From Phenylobacterium sp. (GTDB lineage: Bacteria; Pseudomonadota; Alphaproteobacteria; Caulobacterales; Caulobacteraceae), in the NCBI RefSeq assembly GCF_004299445.1, contig NZ_SCTC01000088.1, positions 1-64,000 of the forward strand: a stretch of DNA of 64,000 bases, written 5' to 3'. The translations under genes and the position numbers were made by a program. Each line of letters opens with the position of its first letter. The stretch's first letter is position 1. Shown here one piece after another: positions 33,202-42,638 of this stretch. The notes under the pieces are model-generated. The model was not told the DNA's origin. It worked only from the letters and a program-made list of their open reading frames with translations, and made no database searches.

Positions 33202-33714
33202 TCAGCGTTCGAGTTCGTAGCTGAGGTTCGAGCGCATCCGCTCAAGAAGCCGGCGCAGCATCTGCTCCTCGCTTCGTGTCAGCCCCTGGAAATAGACGCT
33301 TCGCAGCCAGCCGGCCGCCTCGACGAGTTGGGGCATGATATCTCGGGAGTCCTCGCCCCCATAGATCAGCCACTCTCGCTGGTCGGCCGAAGAGCGCACC
33401 CGCCGGACGAGGCGCAGGTTCTCCAGCGCCCGCACCAGCTGGCCGAGCGGAGCGCGCTCGAGGTCCATTGCCCGCGCCAGCATGGACTGGGAGAGGCCCT
33501 CGTTCTGAAGGACGTAGACGAGAACGCGCCACTGGGGGCGCGTCAGCCCCAGCGACCTAACGCGGCGGTCAAAGCTTTTCCGCATCAATCGCGTCACGTC
33601 GGCAACAAGAAAACCAACGTTCTCAATTCGGGCTGCGGCGACCGACGCGGTTTCATGGCCGGCCGTGGGCGGGCGTCCCTCGTCCTCTTCCGCCGCGGAT
33701 CGCGTGTTGGTCAT
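33202..33714 (-). CDS. MarR-family regulator 2 (locus A copy, intact)
   Basis: A 170-residue winged-helix regulator. It reads ENVGFLVADVTRLMRKSFDR, LGLTRPQWRVLVYVLQNEGL, then the HTH SQSMLARAMDLERAPLGQLV, the wing VRRVRSSADQREWLIYGGED, and a long C-terminal dimerisation helix pair. I use the ATG at 33714 rather than a GTG at 33726; neither has a good ribosome site. A frameshifted copy with the same order of motifs lies at 62025-62530. It stands just downstream of the broken TBDR of locus A. Confidence 0.88.
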   Translation of the reverse strand: MTNTRSAAEEDEGRPPTAGHETASVAAARIENVGFLVADVTRLMRKSFDRRVRSLGLTRPQWRVLVYVLQNEGLSQSMLARAMDLERAPLGQLVRALENLRLVRRVRSSADQREWLIYGGEDSRDIMPQLVEAAGWLRSVYFQGLTRSEEQMLRRLLERMRSNLSYELER

Positions 33715-33880
33715 TTTTCGTGCCACGATGAGAGTAGTCTAGATATCCGTGCGGTCGCGCAAGTGTCTCGAAGCCGCAGTTGAGCGCCCATCGAGCAGTC
33801 CCCTCGCGCCACTCTGTCCAGTCTCGTTTCGAAGAGGCGTTCCACGACATCGTGGAACGCCTCCCTCTACAATCCTGGCG

Positions 33881-36595
33881 CTACCAGAACTTGTACTGCA
33901 CCTCGATGCCGTAAGTCCGGGGCGGCGTGACGGAGAAATTCTGGAAGACGCCCTGAATTGTGTTCGTCCCGATTCCAGCGGCGCTGTTGGTCGTCCCGGC
34001 GAACCGATAGCCCACGGCGCCTGCGTCGTAGCCAATGTCGTCGAACAGGTTCTTCACGTAGGCGATCACTCGGGTCTTGCCGTTGGGCGCGTCCCAAGTC
34101 ACCCGCGCATCGACCTGGTCCCAGGCCGGCGACTGGTTGTAAGACCGCGAGAAGAGCGTCCCATACTGGTTGTCCCGCCAGATGTAGCTTCCCGACAGGT
34201 TGAAGTCTCCGCTGTCCGTCTCGATTGTGTAGTTGACGTTCAGCGCCAGCTTGTTCTTGGGCGCGTTCGGCAGTTGGTTGCCCTTCAGATTCTGGAAGCG
34301 CTGGAAGCCACCATTCAGTTGTCCCGCCGTGAAGATGTCCGCCGGGCAGGGATTGGCGGTGCCCACCGACGCCGCGCACTGCGCCGCCGTGAAGATCGGA
34401 GTGGCTTTTGGGTCGAGCGCCGCGGGATCGACGACGTCGATGGCTTGGCCCTTCCGGATTTCGGTGTCCAGGAAGGAGTAGCTGAACAGGATCTGCAGAT
34501 TGTCGACCGGCTGCCAGGTCAGCTCGAATTCCAGTCCTTGCGAAATCGACTTCGGGATGTTCTCGAAGTTCGTGGCGGCCTGGCTGAGGCCCCCGGCAGT
34601 GGCGACTGAGGCGATCGGGATCTGTAGATCCTTATAGCGGTAGTGGAAGGCCGCGACGTTGGTCTGGATGGTGGGGCCGAAGTTTTTCTTCAGGCCGAGT
34701 TCAAAGGAGTCCACGGACTCCTCCCTAGTATAGGCGTCGAAGCTCAGCACCGTGAAGATCCCGATGTTGAACCCACCCGACTTGTAACCCCGGCTGTACT
34801 TCGCATAGGCCATGGTGTCGGAGTCCGGCGACCACTCGAGCCCTGCCGTGCCGGTGACCGCTTCCCAGCTAGCGCCGTATGGCCGGCTCGCGCGGCCGGT
34901 GGCCGGGTCGTAGACTGTGGGACCGGTAATGCCCTTCGGGAATGGATCAGCGGCAGTGCCGGCGGGCGCCGAAACCACACTCGGAAGCTGAGTCAGGTCG
35001 ACCGGGGGCGTGCCCGGACCGAGCAGTTCCGGCGCCGCGAAGCAGGCCGGCACTGCGAAACAGAGAATCCGGACCGACTCGGTCCCGTACTTCTTGTCGT
35101 GCGAGTAGCGCAGTCCGGCGGTCACCTTCCAGGTCTCGGCGAACTCCCAGTCCATTTGCCCATAGACCGCATAAGACTCGGCGTGGATGTCGGGCCGATT
35201 GTCGAACCGGCGGAACTCAAAACCAGGCGCACACACATTGTTGGTTCGAGCGCAGAACACGTTGCCGAGGGCGAACGGACCGTTCCATTGGGTCTGGTTC
35301 GGGTTGGTGGTGAACACGGGCTGGCGATAGTGCTGCTTGTAGTAGTAGGCGCCCGCCACCCATTGGAATGGCCCATCCTTCGTGGAGATCAGATTGACCT
35401 CGTGACTCCAGAACTTGTTGTACTCCCGATAGTCGAACATCTCGGCGGGCTTGATCACCAGACCGCCAGGAAGGGTGTAGGACGTGATCGGCGCCGCCGA
35501 AGTGTTGGGCAGGGTGGCGACGCCGGGCGGCCCCCTGAGCTCATAGTGGTAGTTGACGCCGCCGGTGATGTACTTGATGTCGAAGTCGTCGGCGTGCCAG
35601 GTGAAGTGCCCGGCGATGGTGTTGTAGATGGGAAGCCGAACCTCGTACTGGACCACACGGGCCATCTCCCAAGGACTGGTCAACGCCGGATTGACGCACC
35701 CGAGCGGCGAAAGGTTCACGACGGCGGTGGCGTTCGGATTGCACCCGTAGCCGTTGTTGAGTTCAGTGGCTGATGGTCCGTACTCGAACGTGGGATACGG
35801 CGCCTTGGTCCACCCGCCGGACTGGCTTCCCGGCCCGCCGGCTCCATTGTGCCGCTGGCCGGCGCCGACCTTCAGTCAGACGTCCAGCTTGTCGTCGAAG
35901 AACTTTCCCTGCAGCTGGCCTTCCAGGAATAGCTCGTTTCTGACGCCGCCCTCGTCCGAGAAGCCCGGGATGATATTGTCGATCCAGCCCTGGGTTTGGC
36001 GGATCCAGCTGCCTGAGATGCGCCCCTGGATATTGCTCGTGAGGGGGCCCGAGAACGCCGCTTCGATGAACCGGTTCTCATAGTTGGAATAGCCCGCGCG
36101 GACCTCGCCGTAGGGATCGGCGGTCGGGCGCTTGGAGATCTGGTTGATGGCGCCGCCGATAGCGTTGCGGCCGTAGAGGGTGCCTTGCGGCCCGCGCAGC
36201 ACCTCCACCCGGTCGAGGAACAGGGTCGAGCGGCCCGCCTGCACCGCGAACGTTTCGAAGACCCCGTCGTTGTAGTTGGCGACGGAGGCTTCTGCCGACA
36301 GGACGTTGGTGAGGCGGCCGACCCCCCGAAGCGACACACGGTCCGTCGAAGAATTGTACTGCAGACCCGGTGTGAAGTTCGTCATGTCCTGGATCGAATT
36401 GATCCCGACGATCTCGCGTCGCTCCGCAGTGAAGGCGGATATTGCGACCGGCACGTCCTGGAGGCTCTGGTCCCGCTTTTCAGCGGTCACGACCAGTTCC
36501 TCGATGGTGTTGGTGGACTGGGCCAAGGCCGGCGCGCCGGCGACGCTGGTGAGCATCAGAACGCCTGACGCCATCATAAGCTTCTTTGCGATCAT
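33881..36595 (-). pseudogene. TonB-dependent receptor of locus A, stopped by one in-frame TGA
   Basis: A complete receptor of the second TBDR subfamily: signal peptide (MIAKKLMMASGVLMLTSVAG), IEELVVTAEKRDQSLQDVPV, plug EVLRGPQGTLYGRNAIGG, and a barrel ending GIEVQYKFW. After KFFDDKLDV the codon at 35876-35878 is TGA. The same frame then continues as LKVGAGQRHNGAGGPGS and on to the end. The intact relative at 59088-61829 reads NFEGWAKL there, so a TGG Trp codon has become TGA. Everything else in the frame is open. The start at 36595 follows GGGGAGG. An ordinary termination would leave only the signal and plug. Confidence 0.85.
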
Positions 36596-37028
36596 CCTGG
36601 GCTGCCTCCCCGCAGCGCTGTTCCTCCTCCGATCAGTCGTCGAAGGGTGGCCTGGGCTCAGGCTCGGAAGCCGATAATATTGTATCGGCACCGTACCTTA
36701 CCTATTTCTGACCCTAGTTCATCGACGCTTGTTCTGCGCCCTTTGCGGAGGTTGCGAAGGAACGACGCTTTCGTCAATCACAGACTTTCACCCACCGACG
36801 CGCGCCAACAATCCGGTCGTGGCTAGATTGTCAACAATCATTGATGTCTCGCTCAGCCGGCAATGCTGTTGATGTGACCACATCTGAACTTGGCAATTTA
36901 TGCGCTAGTTCGAATACAAACGCGACCTCTAGCCACCACTTCGAAATTGGATTGGCAATATCTTTGTAAATGGAGCCAGCGGCTTCGCCTCCCGATGGCA
37001 CGTCAGGGGTTGCGCTGAAGAATTATTA

Positions 37029-37041
37029 TTGTAGCATACAA
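37029..37041. promoter_or_regulatory. TTGTANCATACA motif, copy 3
   Basis: TTGTAGCATACAA. On the minus strand, towards the TBDR, it reads TTGTATGCTACAATA and contains a TACAAT sequence that resembles a -10 box. On the plus strand it lies 48 nt before the hairpin at 37078. Flanking words (TGCTT, GGAC, CTTCCCA) are shared with copy 5 at 62.65 kb. Confidence 0.6.
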
Positions 37042-37077
37042 GTGCTTACGGACATCAGTCCTTCCCAGAGCATCCTT

Positions 37078-37107
37078 GCGCCGCGCGCCAGCAATGGCGC
37101 GCGGCGC
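37078..37107 (+). terminator. Perfect 12-bp GC hairpin linked to motif copy 3
   Basis: GCGCCGCGCGCC (37078-37089) pairs with GGCGCGCGGCGC (37096-37107) over AGCAAT, followed by GCCTTTG. It is nearly identical in stem and position to the hairpin at 62698-62726. No gene ends nearby, so it may terminate a short transcript starting near the motif, or serve as a structural site. Confidence 0.55.
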
Positions 37108-37589
37108 GCCTTTGACGCGGTCGCGCTCGATCAGGCCCGGCCTCCGACGAGGCGGGCATCGGTTCGCCCGACGCACCGGCAAAGATCAGCCGTTCTCATC
37201 GGTCAGCACGGAACGTCCGAGGCGAGCGAGCCGCCGGGCCTTGAGAGCCCGAACCGGTAGGGAGAGGGGCGCCCGCGCAATCCGTGGTCAGGGTCAGCGA
37301 CGACTTGTGGCCGGCTCAGACCAGGATCCCGAAGCCGAGGCTCACATCGACTCTCGCCGGCCCAGCCAGTGGAGCCCCCACTCAAATCACATTCGATTCA
37401 ACGCCGGCGCCGAATGCCCCGCGCGCGGCAGCCGCCGAAGGGCTCTCCCCGACTCACAGGGCGCTTCCCCGCTGGACATACTGGACGGCCGATCTCGCCA
37501 ATTGGTCCGCGCCTCAGCCGTCGTGCAGCCATAAGGGCGCTGGAAAGAGTCCGCGCGGATAGCGCCGATGCCTACATATGGCTGTCTCG

Positions 37590-37901
37590 CTAGGCCCGGC
37601 TTCCGTTGCAGGTCGCGAGCTTTTCCGAGCTAAGCGAGCGCCGCGCGTCCCCCAGGCTGTCAATGGCGCCGAAGCGCCGAGAGAGCTGCCTGCAGGCCTC
37701 AAGCGTGATCGTGCGGTAGTTGGGAACGGCGGCCACGCACTGGGTCCCTTCGGATTGGAAGATCGTGCCGGCGGCAACGAACTTCACCTTCTTCTCGGTC
37801 GCAGCGCGAAGTTTCGCTACGACAGGTTCCATCGCGGACGCGCTTCCGGCCGTGAACATCGACAGCATGAGGCCCGTGGCGAGCGCTGCAGCGAGTCTCA
37901 T
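37590..37901 (-). CDS. Small secreted protein, CC_3452-like (locus A copy, intact)
   Basis: A 103-residue exported protein with a signal peptide ending GSASA (residue 23). The mature part reads KVKFVAAGTIFQSEGTQCVA, PNYRTITLEACRQLSRRFG and LSSEKLATCN. This spacing of Cys residues and the closing LxxEKLxxCN match small periplasmic proteins of Caulobacterales that I know as the CC_3452 family, of unknown function. GGAG precedes the ATG. A decayed paralogue is at 62784-63070. Motif copy 4 lies about 70 bp upstream, so it may be under the same control as the regulators. Confidence 0.75.
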   Translation of the reverse strand: MRLAAALATGLMLSMFTAGSASAMEPVVAKLRAATEKKVKFVAAGTIFQSEGTQCVAAVPNYRTITLEACRQLSRRFGAIDSLGDARRSLSSEKLATCNGSRA

Positions 37902-37969
37902 GAGATCTCCAATTCAAGTGTGCGCCGTCCAAGGGTGTGAGGCGGCCCATAAGGTCGTCACAGCCATAT

Positions 37970-37981
37970 TTGTATCATACA
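37970..37981. promoter_or_regulatory. TTGTANCATACA motif, copy 4 (upstream of the small secreted gene)
   Basis: TTGTATCATACA, 70-80 bp upstream of the small secreted protein's ATG. In gene direction it reads TGTATGATACAAATA. Unlike the other copies, no strong hairpin lies within 60 nt on either side. Confidence 0.5.
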
Positions 37982-38132
37982 CACATTATCTCATCATCCG
38001 AATATTGTCTGCTGAGACTCCGGAGATCCCGCCGAAGCCAGGCGCCCGTAGCAAAAAACGCAGGTAGAGCGGCAATGTTGAAGTAACGCTGCGCTCGGAA
38101 TCCCGTCGTTGTGCGCGGAGAAACCGTGACGT

Positions 38133-38636
38133 ATGTACGCATATCTTATGGGCGCAAGGCCGCGTCTCAAGATCCCCCTTGGCGCCGGCGGGCATTGGAG
38201 GGCGGGCATTGGAGAACGACCATTGCATCCGGCTGTCGCGCGCCTCACCACGGTGGTTGTCACGTCCTATCTGAGCAGCGGCGCGTCTCCTCGCATCGAC
38301 CCTCGCGGTTTGGTCGAACTGGTGAAGCGGGTGTCCGCTACGGCGGCGAACCTGGCCGCGATCCGCGACGGTTCAGCGCCCAGGCCCGATGCCTCGGCGA
38401 TCGCCCACTCGATCAAATGCTCGGCCTTGATCAGTTTCGAAGACGGCCGCCCTTACAAGAGACTGCCGCGGCATCTGGCGGCGAGAGGGTTGACGCCCGG
38501 AGACTATCGCCGGAAGTGGGGGCTCCCCGACGACTACCCCATGGTCTGCGCGGAGTACTCAGCCGCATGTTCCGCGCGAAGACGTCGGGGGCGGGGTGCG
38601 CCCGCGCGCCCAAGGCTGATGAAGTCGGAGCCCTGA
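38133..38636 (+). CDS. MucR/Ros-family transcriptional regulator
   Basis: A 167-residue protein. Residues 30-55 read LHPAVARLTTVVVTSYLSS, the usual N-terminal start of MucR proteins, and the DNA-binding part is SIKCSALISFEDGRPYKRLP, RHLAARGLTPGDYRRKWGLP and DDYPMVCAEYS. MucR proteins are alphaproteobacterial zinc-finger-type silencers of surface and catabolic genes. The finger here has only one obvious cysteine. The first 30 residues are unlike the family and cover a direct repeat of GCGGGCATTGGAG, so the true start may be further in, or the 5' end is rearranged. Confidence 0.8.
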   Translation: MYAYLMGARPRLKIPLGAGGHWRAGIGERPLHPAVARLTTVVVTSYLSSGASPRIDPRGLVELVKRVSATAANLAAIRDGSAPRPDASAIAHSIKCSALISFEDGRPYKRLPRHLAARGLTPGDYRRKWGLPDDYPMVCAEYSAACSARRRRGRGAPARPRLMKSEP

Positions 38637-39381
38637 CTACGGAGAGCGCTGGCCGCCGTGCAACGGGCGCCCGACGTCGCGAACGTCGTGCCCGGACGTC
38701 GGGTGGCGCCAGACCGGCCATCTCTTTGTGGAGGATGACTCTGGTCATACGAGGCTCGCTGCAACTCAGCCTGACCGATTAGGATTGGCGACCGACGAGG
38801 TTGAAGCTGTGGCGGCCATGAAGGGCGATCGGCTCTATTCCTTGGAGACGCGGCCCTGGCCAAGGAAGGACAGGCTGGGACGCGCAGAGGGCCGCTGCTT
38901 TCGATTGAGCCGGGATGCGGGCGCGCGAGTTCCAGCGTGACGGGACGTCGGTCGAAGGCCCGAGGATGGGCCGTCTTCGACTGACCGGACAGGCCAAACG
39001 CGGCCCCATGCCGGGATACGACGAACGCACTCGGCCCGCTGGATTTGTATCCACCCCTGCATACCTCGTACCTCCCGGCTCTGAGGGATGCGGTTCGCGC
39101 GCTCGCCGGTCGAAATCCCCTGTCGGGCCCGGGCCGCTCGCGCGTCGACGTCCCGAGCTGGCTACGGGCTTGTGCAATTACTATTGTGCGTTACGTTATG
39201 AAATGAGGTGGCGATGCGCTGCCGCTCCGTCGAGAGCTGTAAGGCGCGGGAGGGGTTCGGGGCGAACTCAGGCCCAGACAAGACGACCGAGGGTGCCTGC
39301 CGACGCAGAGACTCGTCGGCATGAAGCAGTCCGAGACTCCGCGCGATAACGATGCGGGCCGGACAAAGGGGAGAAAACAGG
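38637..39381. other. 745-bp gap without a recognisable gene
   Basis: I see no coding sequence with family support on either strand. Near 38665-38710 there is a palindromic patch (GCCCGACGTCGCGAACGTCG, then GGACGTCGGG). A locally AT-richer stretch, TGCAATTACTATTGTGCGTT (from 39173), about 190 bp before the TBDR start, is a plausible promoter area and resembles a degenerate copy of the TTGTANCATACA motif. Confidence 0.4.
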
Positions 39382-42300
39382 ATGACTAACCGTCGCTATT
39401 TCCGCGGAAGCTCGATGCTGGCCGTGGCGTTCGCATTGGGCCTGGCCGGAACCGCGTCGGCGCAGACCGCCGACACGCCTGCCGAGGTCGAGGAGGTCAT
39501 CGTCACCGGCTCCTTCATTGCCGGGACGCCGGAAGACGCCGCCATGCCGGTCGATGTGCTTTCGAGCAAGGACCTCGAAGCGCAGGGCAGCCCCTCCGTC
39601 GTGCAGCTTGTCAAGACGATCACCTCCTCGCAGTCGTCGCTCGGCGAGAGCAACCGCTACAACGGCGGGGCGGGAACAGCCACGATCAACCTGCGGGGCT
39701 TCGGCGCCGCCCGCACGCTGACCCTGATGAACGGTCGGCGGTTGGCGGATAGCCCCTCCGCGGCCTTTCAGGGCGGGGGAGCAAACCTCAACTTCATTCC
39801 GACCGCAGCGGTCGGTCGCATCGAGGTCCTCAAAGATGGGGCCGCCGCGACCTATGGCTCGGACGCGATCGGCGGCGTGGTCAACTTCATCACCCGGCGG
39901 GACCTGGACGGACTGGAGTTGGATGGAGAATATGCCCTCATCGACGGCTCCAACGGCGACTATCAGGGCAACGTCGCCTGGGGAAAGCAGTTCGACAACG
40001 GCAACGTCCTGCTGACCGCCGGCTACCGCCACCGGTCCCGACTCGACATCCATGACCGCGACTGGGCGCTCCGGTCCTTCGATTTCGGCGGCTATGCGGG
40101 CGCCGGCGGCTGGACCGGCGCCTCGAACCCTGGCCTTTTCCTGGGGGGCGCCAACCTGTTCCGCGACAATGGTTGCGAAGAGCTTGGCGGCACGCTCACC
40201 AACAACGTCACCTATCCGAACCCCCTTAGCGGCACCCTCGGCCAAGGTGCGACAGCGACCGTGGCTGTGCCGGTCAGCGCGCAGAGTCCGGCGACCGCCG
40301 GCTCGCTTTGCCGCTTCCAGTTCTCCAACTTCAACGACCTGGTAAACCGCGAAGACCACTACCAGCTCTACGCTGAGGTCAACTTTGACTTGTCGGACAA
40401 GGTGTCCTTCCATGGCGAAGCGGCGTGGACCAAGAACGACACGCCGATGCAGCGAATCTCGCCGGCCAACCTGACGGCCCAGTACCCCTCGCCTGTCGCC
40501 ATCGGCGGAACCTCCTTCTCCCCCACCGCGCCCAATGGTCCCAACTTCGCCGTTCCGTACAACATCCCCGCCAATCATCCCGGCCTCGTGGCCCTTCTCA
40601 ACGACTGCCGGGCGCCGCTCACCGCCGCTCAGTGCGCCGCCGTCCGAGGCTCCGCCAACAGCGCGGTAGGGGCGCAACCCGGCGCGCCGCTCGGCGCCCG
40701 GGGCGTTGATATAATCCAGCTCGGCTGGCGGGCGATCGCCTTCGCGGGGCACCCGATCAACCCGGACAAGGCCGACCACCAAGAGATCGTCAATGACGCC
40801 TTCCGCATCTCGGGCGGCTTCAAGGGGGAGCTCTTTGCCGGCATCAAGTTCGACACCGCGCTCACCTACATGGAGCAGAAGAATACCGCGAACACGAACG
40901 ACCTGCTGGTGTCGCGGATCCAGCTGGCGCTACGCGGCTTCGGGGCGCAGGCGAGCGACCCTGCCGGTTGCACCGCTGCGGAGACCAACAACTTCACCAC
41001 CGGCGCCGGCAATGCGGCCCTGGGGTGCCATTACTTCAATCCCTTCACCAACGGCGTGCAAACCAGCGCCGTGAACGGCGCCGCCAATCCCTTTTACAAT
41101 CCGGCGGTCGCCAACAATCCTCAGGTGGTTGCCTGGCTTTACGGCAACTATACGAACGTCCTGACCAACAAGCTTCTGGTCGCCGACGCCGTTCTCTCCG
41201 GCGAGACCGGTATCGAACTGGCGGGCGGGCCGGTCGCCTGGGCCGCCGGCGCCCAGTACCGTTACACACAAGAGATCCGCAAGTACGGCGAGTTCTTCAA
41301 TTCCGGCGAAACGCCGTGCCCCGACCGGCCGGCCTGCGCTGACGAAAGCGGCCCCCTGCAGTTCTTCGGCTCCGCCGTGGACCGCGACGACGACGCCAAC
41401 GTCAAGGCGATCTTCGCGGAACTCCAAGTTCCCGTGCTCGACAACGTCAACCTGAACTTCGCGATCCGCCACGAAGACTACCAGGGCGGGATTGGATCAA
41501 CCACCAATCCGAAGGTCGCCGCGAAATGGCAGGTGACCGACATGCTGGCCCTGCGCGGCAGCGCGAGTACGACGTTCCGCGCGCCGGCCCCCGGCCTCGT
41601 CGGCGCCGGCTGCAACAACGGCGTGCGGGTCCTGGGCAGCGCCTATCGCGCCTTCCAGAGCTGCGGCAACCCCGACCTGAAGCCCGAAAAGGCCGACACC
41701 TTCAATGTGGGCGCGATCTTGGAGATCGGCGGCTTCACGGCGACGCTCGACTATTTCAACTTCAAGTTCAAAGACGAGATCACCGAAGAGAGCGGCGCCC
41801 GGCTCTACGCCACCATGTTCCCGGGCGGGACCAACGTGAACTGTGGGGCCGCGGCCTTCGCCGAGCTCCAGGCAAGGTTCACGTTTGCCGGGGCCTGCGG
41901 CGCGGCAAACGTGGCGCGCCTGAGAAGCTTCACAATCAACGGGCCGAACACCAAGACATCGGGCCTCGAGTTCCGCGCCCAGTACGATTGGGACGGCTGG
42001 TTCGACGGCGCCTGGGCCATCGGCGGCGAGGCCACCTATCTGATCGAATACAAGCGCGGCGCCACGTCCCTGCTTGGGACAGACATCGCCATCTCGCCGG
42101 CCGAGGACCGCGCGGGCCTCAGCGACTTGGTGAACGAATTCTTCTCTTACTCCCAATTGCGGGCCAATGGGTTCCTTGCCTTCAATCGGGGACCACTGTC
42201 CGTCCGATGGCAGACCCGATACGCAGAGGGCACGTCGCCGGCGTTCGGATCGCCGTTGTTCGTGACCGTCCCCAATCCCAGCGCGCCGTCCGGCCGCGAC

Positions 42301-42507
42301 CTGGTTCCCGTCGGAAAGTCGAAGGACTTCTGGCAGCACGACCTCGTCGCCCGCTGGGAGGCGCCCTGGGACACGACGATCACCGCCAGCGTGCAGAACC
42401 TGTTCGACAAGGACCCACCCTACGTGCCGAGCCAGTACAACTACGATTACACGAACGGCAATCCGCTCGGCAGGGTGTTCGAGGTCGGCTTCAAGAAGCG
42501 GTTCTAG
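39382..42507 (+). CDS. TonB-dependent receptor 4, near-duplicate of TBDR 1
   Basis: A 1041-residue receptor. The ATG at 39382 follows GAGAAAACAG. The signal peptide is MTNRRYFRGSSMLAVAFALG; then EVEEVIVTGSFIAGTPEDAA, plug LRGFGAARTLTLMNGRRL and EVLKDGAAATYGSDAIGG, and a barrel ending EVGFKKRF. It matches TBDR 1 nearly end to end, including long identical stretches such as SSLGESNRYNGGAGTATINL, with differences mostly in loops. It is therefore a paralogue in the accessory region and probably imports a related ligand. It lies 131 bp upstream of TBDR 5 on the same strand. Confidence 0.93.
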   Translation: MTNRRYFRGSSMLAVAFALGLAGTASAQTADTPAEVEEVIVTGSFIAGTPEDAAMPVDVLSSKDLEAQGSPSVVQLVKTITSSQSSLGESNRYNGGAGTATINLRGFGAARTLTLMNGRRLADSPSAAFQGGGANLNFIPTAAVGRIEVLKDGAAATYGSDAIGGVVNFITRRDLDGLELDGEYALIDGSNGDYQGNVAWGKQFDNGNVLLTAGYRHRSRLDIHDRDWALRSFDFGGYAGAGGWTGASNPGLFLGGANLFRDNGCEELGGTLTNNVTYPNPLSGTLGQGATATVAVPVSAQSPATAGSLCRFQFSNFNDLVNREDHYQLYAEVNFDLSDKVSFHGEAAWTKNDTPMQRISPANLTAQYPSPVAIGGTSFSPTAPNGPNFAVPYNIPANHPGLVALLNDCRAPLTAAQCAAVRGSANSAVGAQPGAPLGARGVDIIQLGWRAIAFAGHPINPDKADHQEIVNDAFRISGGFKGELFAGIKFDTALTYMEQKNTANTNDLLVSRIQLALRGFGAQASDPAGCTAAETNNFTTGAGNAALGCHYFNPFTNGVQTSAVNGAANPFYNPAVANNPQVVAWLYGNYTNVLTNKLLVADAVLSGETGIELAGGPVAWAAGAQYRYTQEIRKYGEFFNSGETPCPDRPACADESGPLQFFGSAVDRDDDANVKAIFAELQVPVLDNVNLNFAIRHEDYQGGIGSTTNPKVAAKWQVTDMLALRGSASTTFRAPAPGLVGAGCNNGVRVLGSAYRAFQSCGNPDLKPEKADTFNVGAILEIGGFTATLDYFNFKFKDEITEESGARLYATMFPGGTNVNCGAAAFAELQARFTFAGACGAANVARLRSFTINGPNTKTSGLEFRAQYDWDGWFDGAWAIGGEATYLIEYKRGATSLLGTDIAISPAEDRAGLSDLVNEFFSYSQLRANGFLAFNRGPLSVRWQTRYAEGTSPAFGSPLFVTVPNPSAPSGRDLVPVGKSKDFWQHDLVARWEAPWDTTITASVQNLFDKDPPYVPSQYNYDYTNGNPLGRVFEVGFKKRF

Positions 42508-42638
42508 GCGGGCGGCGGGAGCCAGATCCTGGCGGCTTGACCGGGTAGCGGTCGTCTTGGGTCACCAGACGCGCCGAACCGGCTCATGCGCCGGGGGAAT
42601 GCAACATATTCATCAGATTGGCTGAGGAGGCCGACAAC

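Larger units (their letters stand above)
36596..37589. other. 994-bp intergenic region, partly AT-rich, with regulatory signals
   Basis: No gene is visible. The part from about 36700 to 37060 is clearly richer in A and T than its surroundings. It contains the 14-bp inverted repeat GATTGT-CA-ACAATC (36826-36839), motif copy 3 (37029-37041) and the hairpin at 37078-37107. The stretch 37110-37589 is GC-rich, and I see nothing in it. The TBDR promoter of locus A must lie within the first few hundred bases. Confidence 0.55.

Noticed and set aside
35876..35878. TGA in the locus A TBDR read as selenocysteine or programmed readthrough
   Set aside because: The homologue has Trp, not Cys, at this position, and no selenocysteine-insertion hairpin is apparent after the codon.
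37076..37534. A 152-residue plus-strand frame in the 37 kb gap
   Set aside because: Arg/Ser-rich with no family features, and it starts inside the conserved hairpin; more likely non-coding.
38779..39177. Minus-strand frame in the gap before TBDR 4
   Set aside because: No recognisable domain, no ribosome site, and biased composition typical of chance frames in GC-rich DNA.
39268..40782. A 504-residue minus-strand frame opposite TBDR 4
   Set aside because: Antisense shadow; the plus strand has signal, plug and barrel of a receptor.
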